A stretch of 64,000 nucleotides of DNA from Actinomadura latina NBRC 106108 (lineage in GTDB: Bacteria > Actinomycetota > Actinomycetes > Streptosporangiales > Streptosporangiaceae): positions 116,457-180,456 of the forward strand of contig NZ_BCQS01000027.1 of NCBI RefSeq assembly GCF_001552195.1. The letters are read 5' to 3'. The notes below the pieces were generated by a model that saw nothing but the letters and a program-made list of their open reading frames with translations, made no database searches and was not told the DNA's origin. A program made the position numbers and the translations under genes. Shown piece by piece: positions 40,670-49,301 of this stretch; within the stretch, counting starts at the first letter, position 1, and every line of letters starts with the position of its first letter.

Positions 40670-40945
40670 ATGACCATCGGGGGGCTCGTGGCCGCCGTCG
40701 TCCTGGGCGCGGTGATCGGTGCTCTCGGGAGGCTGCTCGTGCCGGGCCGGCCGGGCATGCCGGGCTGGCTCCTGATGGCGGCCGGCGTCGTCGCGGCGTT
40801 CGCCGGGACGGGCCTGGCCCAGGTGTTCGGTCTCGCCGGCGGCGGCTGGAGCCCGTGGGAGACCGTCCTGCAGATCGTGCTCGCGGCCGCCGGCGTCTGC
40901 CTGGTGGCGGCGTTCTGGCCGAAGCGGACCGGCGGGCGCCCCTAA
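40670..40945 (+). CDS. GlsB/YeaQ/YmgE-family small membrane protein
   Basis: A 91-residue membrane protein with three hydrophobic segments: VAAVVLGAVIGALGRLLV, LLMAAGVVAAFAGTGLAQVF and VLQIVLAAAGVCLVAAF. The GAVIGALGRLLVPGRPGM start and glycine-rich second helix fit the transglycosylase-associated (GlsB/YeaQ) family, which is often induced by envelope or general stress. ATG 40670 follows GTGAGGAGCG. Its TAA overlaps the TAA of the convergent propionyl-CoA synthetase gene by two bases (40942-40945). Confidence 0.75.
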   Translation: MTIGGLVAAVVLGAVIGALGRLLVPGRPGMPGWLLMAAGVVAAFAGTGLAQVFGLAGGGWSPWETVLQIVLAAAGVCLVAAFWPKRTGGRP

Positions 40946-42822
40946 CCGCGGCGCAGGACGGGGCGCAGCACGTCCAGGACGCCGGGGTCCTCGATCGTGG
41001 ACGGCACGGTCACCTCCCGGCCGTCGGCGATGCCGCGCATCACGCCTCGCAGGATCTTGCCCGAGCGGGTCTTCGGCAGCGCCGGGACGACGGCGATCTC
41101 CTTGAGCGCCGCGACCGGCCCGACCTGGTCGCGCACCATCTCGACCAGCTCCGCGGCCAGTTCCCCGGGCTCGGCGAGGACGCCGCTCTTGAGCACGACG
41201 AGCCCCCGCGGGATCTGCCCCTTCAGCGAGTCGTGGACGCCGATCACCGCGCACTCTGCGACCGCGGGGTGGGACGAGATGACCTCCTCCATCGTCCCGG
41301 TCGACAGGCGGTGCCCGGCCACGTTGATGACGTCGTCGGTGCGGCCCATCACCCACACGTAGCCGTCCTCGTCGATGTGCCCGCCGTCCCCGGTGAGGTA
41401 GTGCCCCGGGAACTTCGTCAGGTACGACTCGACGAACCGCTCGTCGTCCTGCCACAGGGTGGGCAGCGTGCCGGGCGGCAGCGGCAGCCGGATCGCGATG
41501 TCGCCGTCGGTGCCGGGCGGCACCGGCGCGCCGTCCTGGCCGAGGATCCGCACGTCGTAGCCGGGCACCGGCACGGAGGGCGACCCCGCCTTGACCGGCA
41601 TCGGCTCCAGCCCGCGCAGGTTCGCCACGATCGGCCAGCCGGTCTCGGTCTGCCACCAGTGGTCGATGACCGGGCGGTCCAGGATCCGCGACGCCCACCG
41701 GTAGGTGTCGGGGTCGAGCCGCTCCCCGGCGAGGAACAGCGTGTCCAGCGCCGACAGGTCGTGCCCGGCGAGCAGCGCGCCCTCGGGATCCTCCTTCTTG
41801 ACCGCCCGGATCGCGGTCGGCGCGGCGAACAGCGCCTTCACCCGGTGCTGCGCGGCGACGCGCCAGAACGCGCCCGCGTCCGGCGTCCCCACCGGCTTGC
41901 CCTCGTACAGGACGGTCGCGCAGCCGGTCAGCAGCGGCGCGTACACGATGTAGGAGTGCCCGACGACCCAGCCGACGTCGGACGCGGCCCAGAACACGTC
42001 GCCCGGCCCGACGCCGAACACGTTCTCCATCGACCAGCGCAGCGCCACCGCGTGCCCGCCGTTGTCGCGGACGACGCCCTTCGGCCGCCCGGTCGTCCCG
42101 GAGGTGTACAGGATGTACAGCGGGTCGGTCGCGGCGACGGGCACGCACTCGGCGGGCTCGGCGGCGGCGACGGCCTCGTCCCAGTCGACGTCGCGCGGCC
42201 TGGCCAGGTCGGCGTGCAGCTGCTCGCGCTGCCGGATCACGCACCGCTCGACCTTGTGCCGCGCCATCTCCAGCGCCTGGTCTAGTAGCGGCTTGTAGGC
42301 GACGATCCGGCCCGCCTCGATCCCGCAGGACGCCGACACGACCGCCTTCGGCCGGGCGTCGTCGATGCGGACGGCCAGCTCCCGCGCCGCGAACCCGCCG
42401 AAGACCACCGAGTGCACCGCGCCGAGCCGGGCGCACGCCAGCATCGCGATGACCGCCTCCGGGATCATCGGCAGGTAGACGACCACGCGGTCGCCGCGGT
42501 CGACGCCCTGCGCGCGCAGCGCCCCGGCGAACCGCGCGACCAGGCCGGTCAGCTCCCGGTAGCTGTAGGTGCGCACCGTCCCGGTGACGGGGCTGTCGTA
42601 GATGAGCGCGGCCTGGTCGCCGCGGCCCTCCTCGACGTGCCGGTCCAGCGCGTTGTCGCACGTGTTCAGCTCACCGCCGGTGAACCAGCGGTAGAACGGC
42701 GGTGCGCCGTCGTCCAGCACCCGGTCCGGTGGGACGACCCAGCGGACGTCGCGCGCCGCCAGCCCCCAGAAGCGGGTCGGGTCGGCGATGCTGCGTTCGT
42801 ACGCGGCCGCGTAGGCGCCCAT
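40942..42822 (-). CDS. prpE: Propionyl-CoA synthetase-like acyl-CoA synthetase
   Basis: A 626-residue acetyl/propionyl-CoA synthetase family enzyme. Motifs: N-terminal FWGLAARDVRWVVPPDRVLDD, LYILYTSGTTGRPKGVVRD, HWWQTETGWPIVANLRG (A5), YLTGDGGHIDEDGYVWVMGRTDDVINVAGHRLS and the C-terminal LPKTRSGKILRGVMR, whose lysine is the acetylation site in this family. Sequence and length are nearer PrpE than Acs. It would turn propionate into propionyl-CoA. ATG 42822 matches the family start. The sirtuin at 25 kb could in principle control it by deacetylation, but this is speculation. Confidence 0.88.
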   Translation of the reverse strand: MGAYAAAYERSIADPTRFWGLAARDVRWVVPPDRVLDDGAPPFYRWFTGGELNTCDNALDRHVEEGRGDQAALIYDSPVTGTVRTYSYRELTGLVARFAGALRAQGVDRGDRVVVYLPMIPEAVIAMLACARLGAVHSVVFGGFAARELAVRIDDARPKAVVSASCGIEAGRIVAYKPLLDQALEMARHKVERCVIRQREQLHADLARPRDVDWDEAVAAAEPAECVPVAATDPLYILYTSGTTGRPKGVVRDNGGHAVALRWSMENVFGVGPGDVFWAASDVGWVVGHSYIVYAPLLTGCATVLYEGKPVGTPDAGAFWRVAAQHRVKALFAAPTAIRAVKKEDPEGALLAGHDLSALDTLFLAGERLDPDTYRWASRILDRPVIDHWWQTETGWPIVANLRGLEPMPVKAGSPSVPVPGYDVRILGQDGAPVPPGTDGDIAIRLPLPPGTLPTLWQDDERFVESYLTKFPGHYLTGDGGHIDEDGYVWVMGRTDDVINVAGHRLSTGTMEEVISSHPAVAECAVIGVHDSLKGQIPRGLVVLKSGVLAEPGELAAELVEMVRDQVGPVAALKEIAVVPALPKTRSGKILRGVMRGIADGREVTVPSTIEDPGVLDVLRPVLRRG

Positions 42823-42978
42823 GTGGTCCTCCCGGTGGCGGGTCCCTGGCCCGGTCTGCGCTGCGGCCCTGATCGGCGATGGGCCGCATCCCTATAGGGC
42901 ATGGCCCGGGGGCCGTTCGTCAAGGGCCCGCGCCGTCCGGTCCCGCTCCGGCGCCCGGCGGCCGGCGGGGCGCGGCGG

Positions 42979-44409
42979 TCAGCCGGGGTGCCGGAGCGCG
43001 TGCGCGACGGCGATGACGGCGGCCAGGCCGGCGCCCGCCGCGACGATCCAGAAGCACAGCTCGTAGGCGCCGAGCGCGGGCACCTCGGTCCCGGCGATCA
43101 CCTGCCCGGCCAGGACCGACGCGGTGACGGCCCCGGCGATGCTCCCGCCGGTGGTGCGGACGAGCGAGTTGATGCCGCTGGCGATGCCGCTCTGGTCCAT
43201 CGGGACGTGCTGGATGGCGAGCGTGCCGAGCGCCGCGTAGGCGATCCCGAACCCGATGCCCTGGATCGCGCTGAACGCGAGCATGTCGTACACGTGCGAG
43301 TTGGACACCGCCAGCCACGCGTAGCACAGCCCGGCGAACGCCGACCCGACCGCGAGGGTGTAGGCGGTGCCGATCCGGCCGACGATGCGCCCGGACGTCC
43401 ACGAGAACACCAGCATCGTGACGGTGCTCGGCAGCATGTAGAGGCCGACGTCCAGCACCGAGCCGTCCAGCCCGTACCCGACCTGCGCGGACGGCGCCTG
43501 CACGAACCCGGCGATCAGCGTGAACGCGGCGAACATCGAGAAGCCGAGCAGCGCCGAGACGAGGTTGGCCGACAGCGACCGGGCGCCGACCAGCAGGTTC
43601 AGCCGCACCAGCGGGGCGCGGACCCGCAGCTCGACCGCGACCCACACGGCGCACAGCACGCCGGCGGCGGCGAACAGGCCGAGGACGCCGCCGGACGTCC
43701 AGCCCCACGCGTTGCCCTCGCTGATGGCGAGCAGCAGGCAGACCAGCCAGGCGGCCAGCAGCGCCGCGCCCGGGATGTCGGGCCGCCCGCCGGGCCGCCC
43801 GCCGGTGTCGCGGGCGCACGCCGCGACCAGCGCCAGCGCGGTGGCGCCGAGCGCGGCGGTGATCCAGAACACCGGCCGGTGGCTGTCGGTGCGGACCGCG
43901 ATCAGCCCGGTCACGATCATGCCGGCGCTGCCGCCGACGCCCATGGTGGCGCTGACGACGCCGATCGCCGTGGTGATCCGCTCGCGCGGGAAGGCGTCCC
44001 GGATCATGCCGATGGCGAGCGGGATCATCGCGGACGAGACGCCCTGCAGGGCGCGCCCGGCGACGAGGACCGGCAGCGAGCCGGACACCGCGCAGACCAC
44101 CGAGCCGGTCAGCAGCAGGACCAGCGCGAGCATGATCATCCGCTTCTTGCCGTACATGTCGCCGAACCGCGTCAGCAGCGGGGTGGCGACCGCGCCGGCC
44201 AGCAGCGACGCGGTGAAGACCCAGGTCACGTCGGTGATCGGGGCGTCGAAGCGGTGCATGAGCTGGGGCAGCAGCGGCAGCACGAGGGTCTGCTGCACCG
44301 AGACGACCATCCCGGCCGCGGCGAGCGCGAGCAGGGTGCGGCCGGTGCGCGCCGGGTCCGCGGGCGGGCGCCCGCTCGCCGTGCGCGCCGTGGCCGGGGC
44401 GCCGGTCAT
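42979..44409 (-). CDS. MFS drug-type transporter (DHA2)
   Basis: A 476-residue major facilitator with about 14 predicted membrane helices. Motif A is TRFGDMYGKKRMIML between helices 2 and 3, followed by AGRALQGVSSAMIPLAIGMIRD and the antiporter-like SATMGVGGSAGMIVTG. This indicates a proton-coupled exporter of the DHA2 family. ATG 44409 has GGGGAGG upstream. It is divergent from a MarR-family regulator 135 bp away, with a 19-bp palindrome between, so expression is probably induced by a compound that releases MarR. The substrate is unknown. Confidence 0.88.
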   Translation of the reverse strand: MTGAPATARTASGRPPADPARTGRTLLALAAAGMVVSVQQTLVLPLLPQLMHRFDAPITDVTWVFTASLLAGAVATPLLTRFGDMYGKKRMIMLALVLLLTGSVVCAVSGSLPVLVAGRALQGVSSAMIPLAIGMIRDAFPRERITTAIGVVSATMGVGGSAGMIVTGLIAVRTDSHRPVFWITAALGATALALVAACARDTGGRPGGRPDIPGAALLAAWLVCLLLAISEGNAWGWTSGGVLGLFAAAGVLCAVWVAVELRVRAPLVRLNLLVGARSLSANLVSALLGFSMFAAFTLIAGFVQAPSAQVGYGLDGSVLDVGLYMLPSTVTMLVFSWTSGRIVGRIGTAYTLAVGSAFAGLCYAWLAVSNSHVYDMLAFSAIQGIGFGIAYAALGTLAIQHVPMDQSGIASGINSLVRTTGGSIAGAVTASVLAGQVIAGTEVPALGAYELCFWIVAAGAGLAAVIAVAHALRHPG

Positions 44410-44502
44410 GCGAACCTCCCCGTGGGCGATGGAGCAGGTGGTGGGCGATGGAACAGGTGCGGGCCGTCCGCCGGGCGGGGTCCCGGCCGCGCGGGCACTG
44501 TG

Positions 44503-44521
44503 CTTACTTAAGTTAAGTAAG
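44503..44521. promoter_or_regulatory. MarR operator between the MFS and MarR genes
   Basis: CTTACTTAA-G-TTAAGTAAG is a perfect 9-bp inverted repeat. It lies 93 bp from the MFS start and 23 bp before the MarR start, next to TAGGGT (44532-44537), the likely MarR -10 seven bases before a leaderless ATG. It is strikingly AT-rich in a GC-rich stretch. Confidence 0.8.
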
Positions 44522-44544
44522 TGTAGAGGGGTAGGGTTTGCGGC

Positions 44545-45057
44545 ATGTCGCCAGTGGTGCCCCCGGAGTCGGCCGAGCTCGGGATCGTGGAGATCGAGCG
44601 GGCGCTCAGCCGCGTCGCGCACCTGCTCACCCGCGCCCGGCAGCACGACCGGACCGTCGTCGCCGCCGGGGTTCCGGTCGAGCGCGCCGCCGTCCCGGTG
44701 CTGCGCGCGCTGGCCGACAGCGGCGGCCCGATGCGGCCCGGCGAGCTGGCCGCCGCGCTGGCGGTGGAGGCGCCGCACGTCACCCGGCAGGTGCAGCGGC
44801 TGGAGCGGGCCGGGTACGTCGAGCAGGTGCCCGATCCCGACGACGGCCGGTGCCGGCGGGTGACGCTGAGCGCGTCCGGGCGGGAGGCGGTGGAGTGCAT
44901 CCGGGCGTCCGGGCGGCGCTGGATCGCCGAGGCCCTCGCCGCGTGGCCGCCCGGCGACCGGGAGCGGCTGGCCGGGCTCGTCCACCGGATGGTCGACGAC
45001 TTCGCGGCCCATGCGGACGCCGCGCGGCCGGGCCATGCCGGTTCCGGACGCGACTGA
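44545..45057 (+). CDS. MarR-family transcriptional regulator
   Basis: A 170-residue MarR protein. The winged helix spans about residues 50-115: VPVLRALADSGGPMRPGELAAALAVEAPHVTRQVQRLERAGYVEQVPDPDDGRCRRVTLSASG, with the wing DPDDGR typical of the family. Flanking helices would form the dimer interface. ATG 44545 sits seven bases after the -10 box and has no ribosome site, indicating a leaderless message. It is divergent from the MFS exporter and separated from it by a palindromic site, so it probably represses both. The effector is unknown. Confidence 0.9.
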   Translation: MSPVVPPESAELGIVEIERALSRVAHLLTRARQHDRTVVAAGVPVERAAVPVLRALADSGGPMRPGELAAALAVEAPHVTRQVQRLERAGYVEQVPDPDDGRCRRVTLSASGREAVECIRASGRRWIAEALAAWPPGDRERLAGLVHRMVDDFAAHADAARPGHAGSGRD

Positions 45058-45266
45058 ACCGGCGACGATTTCTGGTCGTTTGTGGTTTGCGTGAGGTCAG
45101 TGGGCATTTCCGGTCCGGGCCGCGGGCCCGATCCGGTTTTGCGCGGGGCCACCGCGTCCCTAGGGTTGCCTTCCGTGGACCCTCTCTTGGGCGAACCCCG
45201 TCTGCACGACCCCCGCGTTGAATCCCCCCGCACGGCCTTTCGCGTCTCGGCCCGGAAAGGACGCTG

Positions 45267-47039
45267 ATGCAGGTCGTCACCACCGCCGGTCACGGTGGGC
45301 ACGGCAAGTCGGCGCTCGTGCGCGCCCTCACCGGCAAGGAGCCGGGGGAGACGGGCGCCTGGACGGATCTGCCGTCGGGGCGGCGCGTGGCGTTCGTCGA
45401 CGTCGCGGGCGGGGAGCGGTCCGTCCCGGCCATGCTCGCCGGCGCGGCGCCCGCGCCCGCCGCGCTGCTCGCCGTCGCCGCCGACGAGGGGTGGATGCCG
45501 CAGACCGCCGAGCATCTGGACGCCCTCGGCGCGCTCGGGATCCGGGCCGGCGTCCTCGCGGTCACCAAGTCCGACCTTGCCGACGCGCGGCTCGCGCTGC
45601 GCCAGGTCCGCGAGCGGCTCGCCGGCACCGCGCTGCGCGGCGTCGAGGCCGTCGCCGTCAGCGCCGTCACCGGCGCCGGGATCGGCGAACTGACCGCCGC
45701 CCTCGACCGGCTCGCCGCCCGCCTCCCCGTCCCCGACCCGGGCGCTCCGGTGCGGCTGTGGGTCGACCACGCGTTCACCGCCGGGCGGCAGACCGTCGTC
45801 ACCGGCACCCTCGCCGCCGGGACGGTCGCGGTGGGCGGCGAACTGCTGCTCATGCCCGCCGGGGACCGCGTCCGCGTCCGGACGATCGGCTGCGCCGGCG
45901 AGCCGTGCGACACGGTCGGCGGCGTCTCCCGCGTCGTGCTGACGCTCCGCGACGCGGGCCGCGTGGACGGCGGCATGGCCCTCGTCACGCCCGGCGCCTG
46001 GACCCACACCACCTGCGTCGACGTCCGCACCCGGTTCGGCGAGGCGTCCGGGCGGCTCGCGCGGCGGCTGACGCTGCACCTCGGGTCCGCCGCGGTCCCG
46101 GTCGGGCTGCGCCCGCTGGGCCCCGACACGGCACGGCTGACCCTGAACACCCGGCTCGCCCTGCACCTCGGCGACACCGGCGTCCTGCGCGACCCGGCGC
46201 GCCGCTCGATCGCCGGGGTGAGCGTGCTGGACGTCCGGCCGCCGACCCTCGTGCGGCGCGGCGCGGGAGCGGCCCGCGCGCGGGAGCTGTCGTCCTGGCC
46301 GGACCGGCCGGACGGCGCGATCGTGCTGAAGCGGCACGGCGTGCTGCGGCGCTCGGAGCTGTCGCTGATGGGGTGCGCGCCGCCGCCGGACGCCGTCGCT
46401 CTGGACGGCGGGTGGGTCGCCGACCCGGCGCACTGGTCGTCGCTGTTCGACCGCCTCGCCGAGGAGACGTCCCGGCACGCCGCGGGCAGCCCGCACGCGC
46501 CCGGCATCCCGCTGGAGACCGTCCGGCTGCGGCTCGGCCTCCCGGCCCGGCAGCTCGTCACCGCGCTCGTCCGGCCGCCGCTGCGGGTGGACGCGGGCCG
46601 CGTCTACGGCCCCGCGACCGGCCCAGGCCCCGCCCCCGCGGCCGCCGCGGCGCCGACCGCGATCGCCGCGACACCGCCGCCGCCCTGGACCGAGGCCGTC
46701 GAGCGGCTCCGCGCCGGCCTCGCGGACGCCCCCTTCGCACCGCCGTCCGCCGGGCGGCTCGAAGAACTGGGCCTCACCGGCGACCTCCTCGCCGCCGCCG
46801 AGCGCGCCGGGGCGGTCCTGCGCATCTCCGAGGAGGACGTCCCCGATGACGAGGGCGGCATCGTCCTGCTGCCCGGCGCCGACCGGGAGGCGCTGCGCGT
46901 CCTGGACGGCCTGCCGCAGCCGTTCACGCCCGGCCAGGCCGCCGAGGCGCTGGGCACCGGCCGCCGCGTCGCCGTCGCCCTGCTGCGCCACCTGGACCGG
47001 CTCGGCCTCACCGAACGCCGCGGCGCCGGACGGTCATGA
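45267..47039 (+). CDS. selB: SelB homologue with degenerate GTPase domain
   Basis: A 590-residue protein alignable end to end with actinobacterial SelB, the elongation factor that brings Sec-tRNA to UGA. Domains: GTPase about 1-165, beta barrels about 170-330, then the C-terminal winged helices for SECIS RNA, ending FTPGQAAEALGTGRRVAVALLRHLDRL. The GTPase is altered: the P loop reads GHGGHGKS (usual GHVDHGKS), about 18 residues expected after TGKEP, including the switch I RGLTIDLG motif, are missing in frame, and G3 is DVAGGE instead of DVPGHE, so the catalytic His is lost. TKSD (G4) remains. GAAAGGA precedes ATG 45267. It may be a decayed or repurposed SelB. Confidence 0.85.
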   Translation: MQVVTTAGHGGHGKSALVRALTGKEPGETGAWTDLPSGRRVAFVDVAGGERSVPAMLAGAAPAPAALLAVAADEGWMPQTAEHLDALGALGIRAGVLAVTKSDLADARLALRQVRERLAGTALRGVEAVAVSAVTGAGIGELTAALDRLAARLPVPDPGAPVRLWVDHAFTAGRQTVVTGTLAAGTVAVGGELLLMPAGDRVRVRTIGCAGEPCDTVGGVSRVVLTLRDAGRVDGGMALVTPGAWTHTTCVDVRTRFGEASGRLARRLTLHLGSAAVPVGLRPLGPDTARLTLNTRLALHLGDTGVLRDPARRSIAGVSVLDVRPPTLVRRGAGAARARELSSWPDRPDGAIVLKRHGVLRRSELSLMGCAPPPDAVALDGGWVADPAHWSSLFDRLAEETSRHAAGSPHAPGIPLETVRLRLGLPARQLVTALVRPPLRVDAGRVYGPATGPGPAPAAAAAPTAIAATPPPPWTEAVERLRAGLADAPFAPPSAGRLEELGLTGDLLAAAERAGAVLRISEEDVPDDEGGIVLLPGADREALRVLDGLPQPFTPGQAAEALGTGRRVAVALLRHLDRLGLTERRGAGRS

Positions 47040-47130
47040 ACCCCTCCATGACGGGAAAACCGGTTGAACGGCGACCGGTGATTCTGGCCTCATAGATCGC
47101 GGTCCGGTTCCCGTCGATCAAGGAGAAGGC

Positions 47131-48324
47131 ATGCCGTACCAGACGCTCGAGGGCGGCCGCGTTCCCATCCGGATGTGGACCGACCCCTCCACCGTCGAGG
47201 ACCTCGCCCTCGACCAGCTCCGCAACGTCTCCGCCCTGCCGTGGGTGGAGGGCCTCGCGGTCATGCCCGACGTCCACTACGGCAAGGGCGCGACCGTGGG
47301 CTCGGTCATCGCGATGAAGGACGCGGTGTCCCCGGCGGCCGTCGGCGTCGACATCGGCTGCGGCATGACCGCGGTCAAGTCGTCCCTCACGGTCGAGGAC
47401 ATGCCGGACGACCTGGCCAGCCTCAGGCACCGCCTGGAGAAGGCGATCCCGGTCGGGCGCGGCTCCCACAAGAACGCCGTCGACCCGTCCGCGCTGCCCA
47501 ACCTGAAGGAGCGCGGCTGGTACGACTTCTGGAAGCAGCTCGACGACCTGCATCCGGCGGTCCGGGCACGGCACGGCCGCGCCCGCCAGCAGATGGGCAC
47601 GCTCGGCGGCGGCAACCACTTCCTGGAGCTGTGCGCGGACGGCGAGGGCGCGATCTGGCTCGTCCTGCACTCGGGGTCGCGCAACATCGGCAACGAGCTG
47701 GCCGAGCACCACATCGAGGCCGCCCGCAAGCTCCCGCACAACCAGGACCTTCCGGACAACGACCTCGCCGTGTTCCTCACCGGCACCGCCAAGATGGACG
47801 CCTACCGCCACGACCTGTTCTGGGCGCAGGAGTACGCGCGCCGCAACCGCGCCGTCATGATGGCGCTCGCGCAGAACGTCGTGACCCAGCGGTTCGGCGA
47901 GCAGCGCTGCACGTGGGGCGAGGTCATCTCCTGCCACCACAACTACGTGGCGGAGGAGGTGTACGGCGGCGAGGAGCTGCTCGTCACCCGCAAGGGCGCG
48001 ATCCGCGCGGGCCGCGGCGACCTCGGGATCATCCCGGGCTCGATGGCGACCGGCACCTACATCGTCCGCGGCCTCGGCAACGAGACGGCGTACAACTCCG
48101 CGTCCCACGGCGCGGGCCGCCGGATGAGCCGCAACAAGGCCCGCAAGAGCTTCACCGTGGACGACCTGATCGAGCAGACGAGGGGCGTCGAGTGCCGCAA
48201 GGACGGCGGCGTCGTCGACGAGATCCCCGGCGCCTACAAGGACCTGGAGGCGGTCATCGAGGCCCAGTCCGACCTGGTCGAGGTGGTGGCCCGCCTCCGC
48301 CAGCTCATCTGCGTGAAGGGCTGA
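47131..48324 (+). CDS. rtcB: RNA ligase RtcB
   Basis: RtcB, 397 residues, joins 2',3'-cyclic phosphate or 3'-phosphate RNA ends to 5'-OH ends, using GTP and Mn2+. Metal-binding and catalytic motifs are in order: MPDVHYGKGATVGSV, VGVDIGCGM, GTLGGGNHFLEL, VLHSGSRNIGN, SCHHNYVAEE and the guanylylated histidine in NSASHGAGRRMSR. The ATG at 47131 has AAGGAGAAGG upstream. It stands alone, without RtcA or an RtcR regulator, so it is likely constitutive and used in RNA repair. Confidence 0.95.
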   Translation: MPYQTLEGGRVPIRMWTDPSTVEDLALDQLRNVSALPWVEGLAVMPDVHYGKGATVGSVIAMKDAVSPAAVGVDIGCGMTAVKSSLTVEDMPDDLASLRHRLEKAIPVGRGSHKNAVDPSALPNLKERGWYDFWKQLDDLHPAVRARHGRARQQMGTLGGGNHFLELCADGEGAIWLVLHSGSRNIGNELAEHHIEAARKLPHNQDLPDNDLAVFLTGTAKMDAYRHDLFWAQEYARRNRAVMMALAQNVVTQRFGEQRCTWGEVISCHHNYVAEEVYGGEELLVTRKGAIRAGRGDLGIIPGSMATGTYIVRGLGNETAYNSASHGAGRRMSRNKARKSFTVDDLIEQTRGVECRKDGGVVDEIPGAYKDLEAVIEAQSDLVEVVARLRQLICVKG

Positions 48325-48344
48325 GGACGTGGCGGCGGCGCGGT

Positions 48345-49157
48345 TCAGCGCCGGCCGAGGGCGCGGTCTATGAAGGCGGTGACGTCGGCGAGGACCTCGT
48401 CGCGGTTCGTCTCGTTGAAGACCTCGTGCCGGGCGGCGGGGTAGATCCGCTGCGTCAGGTCGTCGCCGCGGATCGCCTCGATGCCGGTGAGGGTGCCCTC
48501 CAGCGGGACGAGCCGGTCGTCCTCGCCGTGCACGTGGAGGGTGGGCAGTGCGCCCAGGGCGCCGTGGTCGCCGATGCGGCGGAGCTCCGTGTCGAGAGCC
48601 CTGATCGTGGGCTTCTTGAAGGGGCCGTGCCAGACGAGCGGGTCCTCGGTGTAGGCCTCGCCGACGGCCGGGTCGCGGGAGAGCGTGGCGGTGTCGATGG
48701 GCGCGTCCGGCATCTCGTCCAGGGGGAGCAGCTCGCTGACGGCGTGCCAGCGGCCGAGGACGGGACCGGAGAGGACGAGGGCGGCGAGGCCGCTCCCGTG
48801 CAGCTGGGCGTACCGGGCGGCGATCAGGCCGCCCATCGAGTGTCCGATCATGACGACGGGCAGGCCGGGATGGTCGCCGCGCGCCGACTCCACGACCGTG
48901 TGGACGTCGGCGACGACGTCCTCGTAGTCCTCGATCAGGACGCGGTCGCCGGCGGAGCGCCCGTGGCCCATGTGGTCGGGGCCGCAGACGACGGCGCCGT
49001 GCCGGACGAGGACGTCCGCGACGTGGTCGTAGCGGCCGAGGTGCTCGCCGTAGCCGTGCACGAGCACCGCGACGTAGCGCGGATCGCCGTCCGCCCAGAT
49101 CCGCGCGGTGATCGCGCCCCGCGTCCCGGCGAACTCCCACTCGCGTATCGTCGTCAC
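48345..49157 (-). CDS. Alpha/beta hydrolase, monoacylglycerol-lipase-like
   Basis: A 270-residue serine hydrolase. LVHGYGEHLGRYDHVADVL, GPDHMGHGRSAGDRV and the nucleophile elbow MIGHSMGGLIAARYA match the monoacylglycerol lipase/lysophospholipase branch; the acid is in VHGEDDRLVPLEG and His in AARHEVFNE. GTG 49157 has GAGGAGG five bases upstream, and the family start follows; the long frame upstream is the shadow of moaA. No signal peptide, so cytosolic. Convergent with rtcB (20 bp). Confidence 0.88.
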   Translation of the reverse strand: MTTIREWEFAGTRGAITARIWADGDPRYVAVLVHGYGEHLGRYDHVADVLVRHGAVVCGPDHMGHGRSAGDRVLIEDYEDVVADVHTVVESARGDHPGLPVVMIGHSMGGLIAARYAQLHGSGLAALVLSGPVLGRWHAVSELLPLDEMPDAPIDTATLSRDPAVGEAYTEDPLVWHGPFKKPTIRALDTELRRIGDHGALGALPTLHVHGEDDRLVPLEGTLTGIEAIRGDDLTQRIYPAARHEVFNETNRDEVLADVTAFIDRALGRR

Positions 49158-49301
49158 TCCGGCCTCCTCGATGGTCGACAGAACGTCACGGTCCACCGGG
49201 ATGCGACGAAACGTCAACCACCGCAATAGGCTGGTGTGTCCGACCGCAATTCTCCGGCGGGCCTTCACGTCCGGGCCGCCGGTCAGCAGGAAGGGGCGCC
49301 C

